This document shows positions 27,070-34,015 of a stretch of 34,015 bases of DNA, one piece after another. The notes beneath the pieces are model-generated. The model saw only the letters and a list, made by a program, of their open reading frames with translations. It made no database searches and was not told the DNA's origin. The DNA comes from Frateuria sp. GTDB taxonomy: Bacteria; Pseudomonadota; Gammaproteobacteria; Xanthomonadales; Rhodanobacteraceae. Numbering within the stretch: the stretch's first letter is position 1; every line of letters starts with the position of its first letter. The stretch covers positions 1-34,015 of the forward strand of contig NZ_JABFWW010000093.1 in assembly GCF_013362045.1 (NCBI RefSeq), given 5' to 3'. The translations under genes and the position numbers were made by a program.

Positions 27070-27535
27070 TGCCCCCGCGACATGGACCTTGCCGGTGAAT
27101 GTGGAGCAGATCCAGCAGCTGCTGCCGCACCGCTACCCGTTCCTGCTGGTCGACCGCGTGATCGAACTGGTGCCGGACACCAGCGTGGTCGCGCTCAAGA
27201 ACGTGACCATCAACGAGCACTTCTTCCTCGGCCATTTCCCCGGACATCCGGTGATGCCCGGCGTGTTGATCGTGGAGGCGATGGCGCAGGCCGCGGGCCT
27301 GCTGACGCAGATCTCCAGCCGCATGAAAGGCGACCAGGGCAGCCCGCTGTTCTATCTGGCCAAGGTCGACAACGCCCGCTTCAACGCCCCGGTGGTGCCG
27401 GGCGACCAGCTGCGGCTGGAGGTTTCGCTCAAGCGGCTGATGCGCGGCATGGGCCTGTTCGTCGCCCGCTCGCTGGTCGAGGGCAAGGAAGTGGCGAGCT
27501 GCGAGCTGATGTGCGCCGCGAGGTCCGACAAATGA
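27062..27535 (+). CDS. fabZ: 3-hydroxyacyl-[acyl-carrier-protein] dehydratase FabZ
   Basis: A 157-residue hot-dog-fold enzyme of fatty acid elongation that dehydrates 3-hydroxyacyl-ACP. It competes with LpxA and LpxD for the same 3-hydroxyacyl-ACP pool, which explains its conserved place between them. [14 protein letters not shown] is the N-terminal block; catalytic H58 is in [14 protein letters not shown] and E72 in VEAMAQAAG. The chosen ATG lies inside the 3' end of lpxD; a longer frame starting at 27014 lies within lpxD and is unlikely. Its stop overlaps the lpxA start (ATGA). Confidence 0.97.
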   Translation: MSNAPATWTLPVNVEQIQQLLPHRYPFLLVDRVIELVPDTSVVALKNVTINEHFFLGHFPGHPVMPGVLIVEAMAQAAGLLTQISSRMKGDQGSPLFYLAKVDNARFNAPVVPGDQLRLEVSLKRLMRGMGLFVARSLVEGKEVASCELMCAARSDK

Positions 27536-28305
27536 TCCACCCCACCGCGCAGATCGATCCGGGCGCCGTGATCGGGCGGAACGTCACGATCGGGGCCTAC
27601 AGCGTGGTCGGTGCGGAGGTGGAAATCGGCGAAGGCACGGTGATCGGGCCCCACGTGGTGATCGAAGGCCCCACGCGGATCGGCCGCGACAATCGCATCA
27701 GCCAGTTCGCCTCGATCGGCGGGCCGCCGCAGGACAAGAAGTTCGCCGGCGAGCGCACCGAACTGGTGATCGGCGACCGCAACCTGATCCGCGAGTTCGT
27801 CACCATCAACCGCGGCACCGGCGAAGGCGGCGGCTGCACCCGCATCGGCGACGACAACTGGCTGCTCGCCTACGTGCACATCGCGCACGACTGCCAGGTC
27901 GGCAACCGCGCGGTGTTCTCCAATTACTCGGCGCTGGCCGGGCACGTGGAGATCGGCGACTGGGTGATCATCTCCGGCTATGCCGGCGTGCACCAGTTCT
28001 GCAAGGTCGGCGCCCACGCCTTCATCGGCATGGGCTGCCTGGTCGGCTCCGACGTGCCGCCGTTCGTGATGATGGCCAACGAGCAGCACGGCCGCCCCCG
28101 CGGCATCAACAGCGAAGGCCTCAAGCGCCGCGGCTTCGACTCGCCGCGCATCTCGGCGATCAAGCGCGCCTATCGCACGCTGTACATGGCCGGGCTGTCG
28201 CTGCCCGAGGCGCGCCAGCAGCTCGCCACGCAGGCGCATGACAGCGATGACGTGCGCGAAATGCTGGACTTCCTCGACCGTAGCGAGCGCTCGCTGGCAC
28301 GGTAG
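27532..28305 (+). CDS. lpxA: Acyl-[ACP]-UDP-N-acetylglucosamine O-acyltransferase
   Basis: A 257-residue trimeric left-handed beta-helix enzyme, the first step of lipid A synthesis, adding 3-hydroxyacyl to UDP-GlcNAc. It opens with [20 protein letters not shown] and has regular hexapeptide turns. The catalytic His is H119 in [14 protein letters not shown], with [13 protein letters not shown] and [15 protein letters not shown] around the active site. [16 protein letters not shown] and the helical C-terminus ([20 protein letters not shown]) complete the family pattern. It is coupled to fabZ by a four-base overlap. lpxB follows after 106 bases, a wider gap than usual in this cluster. Confidence 0.98.
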   Translation: MIHPTAQIDPGAVIGRNVTIGAYSVVGAEVEIGEGTVIGPHVVIEGPTRIGRDNRISQFASIGGPPQDKKFAGERTELVIGDRNLIREFVTINRGTGEGGGCTRIGDDNWLLAYVHIAHDCQVGNRAVFSNYSALAGHVEIGDWVIISGYAGVHQFCKVGAHAFIGMGCLVGSDVPPFVMMANEQHGRPRGINSEGLKRRGFDSPRISAIKRAYRTLYMAGLSLPEARQQLATQAHDSDDVREMLDFLDRSERSLAR

Positions 28306-28397
28306 CAACGTCCCGCGTCATCCACGCCAAACTTCTTCTTCCTGCGGGAGGCGGGGCGAGGGTGTCGAGCCCGCGACAAGGCCCGACCCGCGCGCGC

Positions 28398-28403
28398 TAC
28401 ACT
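28398..28403 (+). promoter_or_regulatory. Candidate -10 element of lpxB, very close to its start
   Basis: TACACT in the context CGC-TACACT, eight bases before the lpxB ATG at 28412. If used, transcription would start at or near the ATG, giving an almost leaderless mRNA. The -35 region is weak (GCGACA at 28373, 19-base spacing). Confidence 0.35.
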
Positions 28404-28411
28404 CCTGCTCC

Positions 28412-29608
28412 ATGCGTTCCTCGCCTCTCATCGCCCTCATCGCCGGCGAAGATTCCGGCGACCAGCTCGGCGCCGAGCTGGTCGCGGCCCTGCGCAGGCG
28501 CTACCCGGATGCCCGTTTCGTCGGCATCGGCGGAGCGCGCATGCAGCGCGAGGCGTTCGAGTCCTGGTACGACATCCGCGAGTTGTCGCTGATGGGTTTC
28601 GCCGAGGTGATCGGCCATCTGCCGCGCCTGCTGCGCCTGCGCAAGGCGCTGCTGCAGCGGCTGCTCGACGTGCGCCCGGACGTGGTGGTCGGCATCGACG
28701 CGCCCGACTTCAACCTGGGCGTCGAGCGCCGCCTCAAGGAGGCGGGCGTGCGCACTGTCCATTACGTAAGCCCGTCGGTCTGGGCCTGGCGCGAGAAGCG
28801 TGCCGAAAAGATCGGCGCGAGCGCGGACCGCGTGCTGTGCCTGTTCCCCATGGAGCCGCCGATCTACGCGCGCCACGGCGTGGACGCGCGCTTCGTGGGC
28901 CATCCGCTGGCCGACCGCTTCGCGCTGGTGTCCGACCGGGTCGGCGCCCGCGACCTGCTGCAGCTGCCGCAGGACGCACCGGTGCTGGCCGTGCTGCCGG
29001 GCAGCCGGCCGTCGGAAATCGAGCGCCTGGGTACCATTTTCATCGAGGCCGCACGGCGCGTGGGCGCGGCGCTACCGGGCCTGCGCATCGTGATCCCGGC
29101 CGCCAACGCGCAAGTGCACGCACGCCTGAAAGCCCTGCTCGCGACGGGCCCGCGCGACGAGGGCGCGCCCCTGCTGATCGAAGGCCATGCCCACGAAGCC
29201 ATGCTCGCCGCCGACGTGGTGCTGCTGGCCTCCGGCACCGCCACGCTGGAAGCGATGCTGGCCAAGCGGCCGATGGTGGTCGGTTACCGCGTGTCGCCCT
29301 GGAGTTACCGCATCGCCCGCGCCCTGCGCATGCTCAAGACCGACGTGTACGCGCTGCCCAACATCCTGGCGCGCGCCTGCGGGCTCGGCCAGGAGAAGCT
29401 GGTGCCCGAACTGATGCAGGAGGACTGCACCGCCGCGAATCTCGCCCAGGCCACGCTGGCGCTGTTTGCGGACAGCGAGCGGCGCGGCCGGGTGGTGGCG
29501 GCGTTCGAACAGTTGCACCGCGTGCTGCGCGGATCGGAGGAAGGCGGTGCGGGCGGGCGCGCGGCCGCCGCCGTGGCCGAGCTGCTGGAGGGCCGGCATG
29601 CTTCCTGA
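28412..29608 (+). CDS. lpxB: Lipid-A-disaccharide synthase
   Basis: A 398-residue family GT19 glycosyltransferase on the inner face of the inner membrane that joins UDP-diacylglucosamine and lipid X into the lipid A disaccharide. Conserved blocks are [131 protein letters not shown] and YALPNILA. The C-terminal Gly/Ala-rich tail ([17 protein letters not shown]) makes it slightly longer than the E. coli protein. It has almost no ribosome site upstream. It overlaps rnhB by 11 bases. Confidence 0.97.
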   Translation: MRSSPLIALIAGEDSGDQLGAELVAALRRRYPDARFVGIGGARMQREAFESWYDIRELSLMGFAEVIGHLPRLLRLRKALLQRLLDVRPDVVVGIDAPDFNLGVERRLKEAGVRTVHYVSPSVWAWREKRAEKIGASADRVLCLFPMEPPIYARHGVDARFVGHPLADRFALVSDRVGARDLLQLPQDAPVLAVLPGSRPSEIERLGTIFIEAARRVGAALPGLRIVIPAANAQVHARLKALLATGPRDEGAPLLIEGHAHEAMLAADVVLLASGTATLEAMLAKRPMVVGYRVSPWSYRIARALRMLKTDVYALPNILARACGLGQEKLVPELMQEDCTAANLAQATLALFADSERRGRVVAAFEQLHRVLRGSEEGGAGGRAAAAVAELLEGRHAS

Positions 29609-30338
29609 CGGTTCCGACGAAGTCGCGACCTTGCTCCCGCCCTCTTCCGAGGTGGGCACGCACCCTGGCGACGGGGCAGCTATCGCGGAGATGCCATGCG
29701 GCATCCCGGTGGCGGGCGGTCCATTGCCACCAGGCGCGCGGCCTTCGCCGAAGATCGCGCGCCTGGTGGCCGGCGTCGACGAAGCCGGCCGGGGCCCGCT
29801 CGCCGGCCCGCTGGCGGTGGCCGCGGTGATCCTGAATCCGCGTCGCCGCATCCGTGGCCTGGACGATTCCAAGAAGCTCACCGAAGCGCGGCGCGAGGCG
29901 CTCTATGCGCAGATCGTCGAGCGCGCGCTGGCCTGGCACGTCGTGCTGGTCGAGGTGGAGGAAATCGACCGCATCAACATCTATCAGGCCACCATGGCCG
30001 GCATGTGCCGGGCCGTGGCGGGCCTGCAGGTGGCCGCGCACGAAGCCTGGGTCGACGGCAACCAGCTGCCCAAGGCGCTGCCCTGCCCGGGCCGCGCCAT
30101 CGTCGGCGGCGATGCGCTGGAGCCGGCGATCAGCGCCGCCTCGATCATCGCCAAGGTCACCCGCGACCGGTTGATGCACGCACTCGACGGCCACCATCCC
30201 GGCTACGGTTTCGCCAACCACAAAGGCTACTCCACGCCCGAACACCTGGCCGCGCTCAGGCAGCTGGGGCCCTGCCCGCTGCACCGACGCAGCTTCGCGC
30301 CGGTGAAGCTGCTGCACGACCAGGGCACGTTGTTCTAA
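29598..30338 (+). CDS. rnhB: Ribonuclease HII
   Basis: A 246-residue RNase that cuts RNA in RNA/DNA hybrids and at single misincorporated ribonucleotides. Active-site residues are D61 and E62 in [17 protein letters not shown]153 in WVDGNQLP and D172 in [34 protein letters not shown] and [16 protein letters not shown] are also present. The E. coli protein has 198 residues; about 45 extra residues of Pro/Gly/Ala-rich sequence stand at the N-terminus. The start at 29598 has GGAGG six bases upstream inside the end of lpxB; an alternative ATG is at 29691. The lpxB-rnhB overlap is conserved in related bacteria. Confidence 0.95.
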   Translation: MLPDGSDEVATLLPPSSEVGTHPGDGAAIAEMPCGIPVAGGPLPPGARPSPKIARLVAGVDEAGRGPLAGPLAVAAVILNPRRRIRGLDDSKKLTEARREALYAQIVERALAWHVVLVEVEEIDRINIYQATMAGMCRAVAGLQVAAHEAWVDGNQLPKALPCPGRAIVGGDALEPAISAASIIAKVTRDRLMHALDGHHPGYGFANHKGYSTPEHLAALRQLGPCPLHRRSFAPVKLLHDQGTLF

Positions 30339-30601
30339 CGCAGGAAACATTGCCTGGCGGAACGCCGATCGTGGCCGTGGCCGTCAGCCTTCCCGCAATA
30401 CCTCGGAGACGCATGCCCGCCTCTGCACGGTCGCGCGCGGTCGCCGGGTGCGGCGGCAAAAATAGGTCATAGGTCTATGCAACTTTCGCTGCAATCGGCG
30501 CATCCTATCGGTCATGGAAAGAGGGTCGTCGCTCCGGCCTTCCAGCGTTCGCACGGACGCCGTCGTTCTCCACCGCGGATGCCCTCCGCAGGAGTCGTGC
30601 C
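30339..30601. other. Intergenic region between rnhB and the small open frame
   Basis: 263 bases with no convincing terminator after rnhB. The only compositional change is a short AT-rich island at about 30457-30510 containing the tandem ATAGGTC repeat. It may hold a promoter for the small open frame and dnaE, but no clear hexamer pair is seen. Confidence 0.4.
30462..30479 (+). repeat. Tandem 7-mer ATAGGTC with overlapping small palindrome
   Basis: ATAGGTC occurs twice in direct succession (30462-30468 and 30469-30475). The second copy runs into TATG, so that CATAGGTCTATG (30468-30479) is an inverted repeat with five-base arms. It stands in a local AT-rich island and could be an operator or part of a promoter. 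Confidence 0.5.
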
Positions 30602-30802
30602 ATGTTGTCCCGCTTCTTCCACGTGCGCTCCAGCCTGAAACCCTTCGCCACGCCAGCCGTCCAGCCCCGCGCGGACGAGACGCCGGGACCGACCGGTCCG
30701 AGCCCTCCCCACGCCGACTACGACCGGCGACCGCTGGCGACCAGCGGCTTCGACCATTACGTCGAATGGAACGAGGACGACGAGCGGTTCTTCGTGCACT
30801 GA
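30602..30802 (+). CDS. Small hypothetical protein (66 residues)
   Basis: A 66-codon frame beginning at an ATG preceded by AGGAG at seven bases, a strong ribosome site for this genome. Third codon positions are nearly all G or C, as in the flanking genes. The product starts with MLSRFFHVRSSLKPF, has a Pro/Gly-rich middle and ends with the acidic and aromatic GFDHYVEWNEDDERFFVH. No domain, signal peptide or membrane segment is evident and I do not recognise it. It is 91 bases before dnaE. Competing frames on both strands here lack a comparable ribosome site. A short-ORF artefact is possible. Confidence 0.5.
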   Translation: MLSRFFHVRSSLKPFATPAVQPRADETPGPTGPSPPHADYDRRPLATSGFDHYVEWNEDDERFFVH

Positions 30803-30872
30803 AGCCGGCGGCAGCAGCCGCCCACCCGCTGTCAAGCTTGTGGGAAGCGGGCGCCGCAGCGTAGCCTTCACG

Positions 30873-30890
30873 GACTCACCCGAGTGAGTC
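30873..30890 (+). promoter_or_regulatory. Perfect hairpin over the dnaE ribosome binding site
   Basis: GACTCAC (30873-30879) and GTGAGTC (30884-30890) form a perfect seven-base inverted repeat around CCGA, ending three bases before the dnaE ATG. The only purine-rich ribosome-site candidate, GAGTGAG, lies in the loop edge and right arm. In RNA the hairpin would hide the ribosome site; in DNA the palindrome could be an operator. Confidence 0.55.
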
Positions 30891-30893
30891 TGC

Positions 30894-33800
30894 ATGTCCG
30901 CCCGCTTCGTCCATTTCCACCTGCACAGCGAGTACTCGCTGGTCGACTCGACCATCCGCATCAAGGCGCTGGTCGATGCCTGCGTGCGCGAAGGCATGCC
31001 GGCGGTGGCGCTCACCGACGACAGCAACATGTTCGCGCTGGTGAAGTTCTACAAGGCGTGCAGCGGCGCCGGCATCAAGCCGATCGGCGGCTGCGACCTG
31101 TGGATCGGCTCGCCCGACGACCCGCGCCCCTGGCGATTGACTCTGGTGTGCCAGAACCGCGAGGGCTATCTCAACCTGTCCCGGCTGGTCTCGCGCGCAT
31201 GGCGCGAGGGCCAGCATGGCGGCAAGGCGCTGGTCGAGTCCGGCTGGCTTACCGCCGAATCCAGCGCGGGGCTGATCGCCCTGCTCGGGCGTGAAAGCGA
31301 GGTCGGCCGGGTGGCGGCCAACCAGGGCGTGGAGGCGGCGCATGCGCGACTGCAGCCACTGGTGCGCCTGTTCCCCGACCGCCTCTATCTGGAGCTCACC
31401 CGCTGCGGCCGCGAGGGCGAAGAAGCCTGGAACACCGCGGCGCTGGCGCTGGGCGATGCCTTCGAGCTGCCGCTGCTGGCCAGCAACGATGTGCGCTTCC
31501 TCAAGCGGGACGACTTCGAGGCGCACGAGGCGCGCGTATGCATCCACCAGGGTCGCGTGCTGGCCGATCCCAAGCGCCCGCGCGACTATTCCGACCAGCA
31601 GTACCTCAAGTCCCCGGCCGAGATGGCCAAGCTGTTCGCCGACCTGCCCGAAGCGCTGGAGAACACGGTCGAGCTGGCCAAGCGCTGCAGCCTGGAACTC
31701 AAGTTCGGCACCTACTACCTGCCCGACTTCCCGGTGCCCGAAGGCTACGACCTCGACAGCTACATCCGGGAGACCGCGCGTCAGGGCCTGGCCGAGCGCC
31801 TCGCCACCGCACCGCTGGCGCCCGGCTACACGCTGGACGATTACGAAGCGCGGCTGGAGCGCGAGCTGGACGTCATCATCCGCATGGGCTTCCCCGGCTA
31901 CTTCCTGATCGTGGCCGACTTCATCAACTGGGGTAAGCAGAACGGCATCCCGGTCGGACCCGGCCGCGGCTCGGGCGCCGGCTCCCTGGTCGCGTGGGTG
32001 CTGAAGATCACCGACCTCGACCCGCTGCAGTTCGACCTGCTGTTCGAGCGCTTCCTCAACCCCGAACGCGTGTCGATGCCGGACTTCGACATCGACTTCT
32101 GCATGGACCGCCGCGACGAAGTGATCGACTACGTCGCGCACAAGTACGGCCGCGACCACGTCAGCCAGATCATCACCTACGGCTCGATGGCCGCGAAGGC
32201 CGTGCTGCGCGACTCCGGCCGCGTGCTGGGCATGGGGTACAACCAGGTCGACCGCATCGCCAAGCTGATCCCGCCGCGGCCGCTGGACCTGACCTTGTCC
32301 GATGCGCTCGGCCGCACCGAGAAGTCGAAGAAGGAGCCCGACCGCGTCGTCAGGGAGTTCTGCGAGCTCTACGAGCAGGACGAAGAAGCGCGCACGCTGG
32401 TGGATCTGGCGCTGAAGCTGGAAAACCTCACCCGCAACGCCGGCAAGCACGCCGGCGGCGTGGTGATCGGGCCCAAGCCGCTGACCGAGTTCGCGCCGCT
32501 GTATTGCGAGCCGGGCGGCGGCGGCGTGGTGACGCAGTACGACAAGGACGACGTCGAGGCGGTCGGCCTGGTCAAGTTCGACTTCCTCGGCCTGCGAACG
32601 CTCACCATCATCGACTGGGCGGTCAAGGCCATCAACGCACGCCGCGCGAAGGCAGGCGAGCAACCGCTGGACATCGCCACGCTGCCGCTGGACGATCCTG
32701 CGCCCTACGAGCTTCTGAAGAAAGCGCAGACGGTTGCGGTGTTCCAGCTCGAATCCTCCGGCATGCAGCGCATGCTCAAGGACGCCAAGCCCGACCGCTT
32801 CGAGGACATCATCGCGCTGGTGGCACTCTACCGCCCCGGCCCGATGGACCTGATCCCCAGCTTCGTCGCGCGCAAGCACGGCCGCGAGGACGTGGAATAC
32901 CCCGACCCGCGCGTCGAGCCGATCCTGAAAGAGACCTACGGCATCATGGTCTACCAGGAGCAGGTGATGCAGATGGCGCAGATCGTCGGCGGCTACACGC
33001 TCGGCGGCGCCGACCTGCTGCGTCGCGCGATGGGCAAGAAGAAAATCGAGGAGATGGTCAAGCACCGCGCGACCTTCCGCGAAGGTGCCGCCAAGGACGG
33101 ACTGTCCGGCGAGAAGGCCGACGCCATCTTCGACCTGATGGAGAAGTTCGCCGGCTACGGCTTCAACAAGTCGCACGCGGCCGCCTACGCGCTGGTGTCC
33201 TACCAGACCGCGTGGCTGAAGGCGCATTACCCGGCCGAGTTCATGGCCGCGACGATCTCCTCGGACATGGACAACACCGACAAGGCGGTGACGTTCCTGG
33301 ACGAGTCGCGCGCGATCGGCCTGACCATCCTGCCGCCGGACGTCAATGCCTCGGACTTCATGTTCGTGGCGGTGGAGCCGCGCGTGATCCGCTACGGCCT
33401 GGGGGCCATCAAGGGCGTCGGCCAGGGCGCCTGCGAGTCGATCGTCGAGGAACGACGGCGTGGGGGCGCGTACAAGGACCTGGCCGACTTCTGCCGTCGC
33501 GTCGATCCGACCAGGCTCAACCGACGCGTGCTGGAAGCGCTGATCCTCTCCGGCAGCCTGGACGCGCTGGCGCCCACCCGCGCCAGCCTGATGCTGCAGT
33601 TGCCCGGCGCGATCAAGGCCGCCGAGCAGAACCTGCGCGACGCGCAGTCCGGCCAGAACGACATGTTCGGCGCATCGATGGGCACGGCGGCGCCAGTGGT
33701 GCAGATCGAATTGCCGACGGCGCCGGAGTGGCCGCTGGAGCAGAAGCTGCAGGGTGAACGCGACACGCTCGGCCACTATCTGTCCGGCCACCCGACCGAC

Positions 33801-34015
33801 CCGTGGCGCGAGGAGCTGGCGCAGCTGTCCACCTGCCCCCTCGGCGAGATCGCCGAACGCTACCAGCCACCGCGCCTGCGCAAGAACGACAACGACGACG
33901 GCAACCGCTTCCGCCGCGGGCCGGACACGCCCTGGACCGTGGCAGGCATGGTCACCCCCGTGCGCGAGCGCGGCGACAGCGACGCCTTCGTGCGGCTGGA
34001 GGACGGCACCGGCAC
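30894..34015 (+). CDS. dnaE: DNA polymerase III alpha subunit (3' end outside the window)
   Basis: The first 1040 codons of the replicative polymerase; the frame is still open at the window edge (E. coli DnaE has 1160 residues). The N-terminal PHP domain begins FVHFHLHSEYSLVDSTIRIK with AVALTDDSNMFALVKFY. The palm has GPGRGSGAGSLVAW and the catalytic Asp pair D399 and D401 in MPDFDIDFCMDRRDEV, with the third Asp at D563 in GLVKFDFLGLRTLTI. Fingers and clamp-binding parts follow (LYRPGPMDLIPSF, YGIMVYQEQVMQMAQIVGGY, GYGFNKSHAAAYALVSYQTA), then the helix-hairpin-helix region and the beginning of the OB fold (WTVAGMVTPVRERG). The start is preceded by the hairpin noted above. This is the single-copy replicative type. 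Confidence 0.98.
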   Translation, partial: MSARFVHFHLHSEYSLVDSTIRIKALVDACVREGMPAVALTDDSNMFALVKFYKACSGAGIKPIGGCDLWIGSPDDPRPWRLTLVCQNREGYLNLSRLVSRAWREGQHGGKALVESGWLTAESSAGLIALLGRESEVGRVAANQGVEAAHARLQPLVRLFPDRLYLELTRCGREGEEAWNTAALALGDAFELPLLASNDVRFLKRDDFEAHEARVCIHQGRVLADPKRPRDYSDQQYLKSPAEMAKLFADLPEALENTVELAKRCSLELKFGTYYLPDFPVPEGYDLDSYIRETARQGLAERLATAPLAPGYTLDDYEARLERELDVIIRMGFPGYFLIVADFINWGKQNGIPVGPGRGSGAGSLVAWVLKITDLDPLQFDLLFERFLNPERVSMPDFDIDFCMDRRDEVIDYVAHKYGRDHVSQIITYGSMAAKAVLRDSGRVLGMGYNQVDRIAKLIPPRPLDLTLSDALGRTEKSKKEPDRVVREFCELYEQDEEARTLVDLALKLENLTRNAGKHAGGVVIGPKPLTEFAPLYCEPGGGGVVTQYDKDDVEAVGLVKFDFLGLRTLTIIDWAVKAINARRAKAGEQPLDIATLPLDDPAPYELLKKAQTVAVFQLESSGMQRMLKDAKPDRFEDIIALVALYRPGPMDLIPSFVARKHGREDVEYPDPRVEPILKETYGIMVYQEQVMQMAQIVGGYTLGGADLLRRAMGKKKIEEMVKHRATFREGAAKDGLSGEKADAIFDLMEKFAGYGFNKSHAAAYALVSYQTAWLKAHYPAEFMAATISSDMDNTDKAVTFLDESRAIGLTILPPDVNASDFMFVAVEPRVIRYGLGAIKGVGQGACESIVEERRRGGAYKDLADFCRRVDPTRLNRRVLEALILSGSLDALAPTRASLMLQLPGAIKAAEQNLRDAQSGQNDMFGASMGTAAPVVQIELPTAPEWPLEQKLQGERDTLGHYLSGHPTDPWREELAQLSTCPLGEIAERYQPPRLRKNDNDDGNRFRRGPDTPWTVAGMVTPVRERGDSDAFVRLEDGTG

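Noticed and set aside
30825-30851. CCCGCT/AGCGGG inverted repeat as a terminator after the small open frame
   Set aside because: The arms are six bases with a 15-base loop and no T run follows, so it does not look like an intrinsic terminator.
30876-33791. A 971-codon minus-strand open frame opposite dnaE
   Set aside because: It is antisense to a fully recognisable dnaE, and its translation is low-complexity (His, Arg, Gln, Ala, Val rich) with no domain.

Overview
The window is a GC-rich, gene-dense chromosomal segment from a gammaproteobacterium. The gene order map / rpsB-tsf-pyrH-frr-uppS-cdsA-dxr-rseP-bamA-lpxD-fabZ-lpxA-lpxB-rnhB-dnaE, with glnD and the dap genes on the other side, is the classical gammaproteobacterial block. 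High GC, strong GC3 bias and short GGGAGAGGG-type intergenic palindromes suggest Xanthomonadales, probably Rhodanobacteraceae (Rhodanobacter, Dyella, Frateuria or Luteibacter). That placement is inferred from style and synteny, not from a database search.

Layout. Positions 1-4043 hold the end of a VOC (glyoxalase-fold) gene, a convergent NUDIX hydrolase, and a translationally coupled pair of exported proteins: a DUF2233 phosphodiester-glycosidase-like lipoprotein and a penicillin-acylase-family Ntn hydrolase. Positions 4160-7268 are the most accessory part: a DUF3224 protein divergent from an AraC-type regulator, then a DGPF/YCII protein and an ECF42-type sigma factor with a long C-terminal extension. 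Positions 7363-10186 (minus strand) form a compact dapD - membrane protein - arsC/yffB-like - dapE unit for the succinylase branch of diaminopimelate/lysine synthesis. An isolated plus-strand gene (10478-11593) encodes an HD-GYP protein whose HD dyad reads MN. glnD and map follow on the minus strand.

From 15.3 kb on everything runs on the plus strand. rpsB and tsf (translation) sit behind a good promoter and a structured leader and end at a strong terminator. pyrH and frr follow, each with its own -10 element. Then come uppS, cdsA, dxr and rseP (undecaprenyl carrier, phospholipid precursor, MEP isoprenoid pathway, envelope-stress protease) and bamA (outer-membrane assembly), closed by a terminator. 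lpxD-fabZ-lpxA (overlapping) and lpxB-rnhB (overlapping) cover early lipid A synthesis plus RNase HII. A possible 66-codon gene precedes dnaE, which runs off the end of the window. Most of the region builds the cell envelope and the translation and replication machinery.

The region is mostly ordinary housekeeping. The points worth a second look are the ECF42/DGPF/AraC/DUF3224 cluster, the probably inactive HD-GYP protein, the absence of skp between bamA and lpxD, the RG-rich tail of ribosomal protein S2, a hairpin over the dnaE ribosome binding site, and several copies of dispersed palindromic repeats. I saw no tRNA, rRNA, CRISPR array, insertion sequence or prophage gene.
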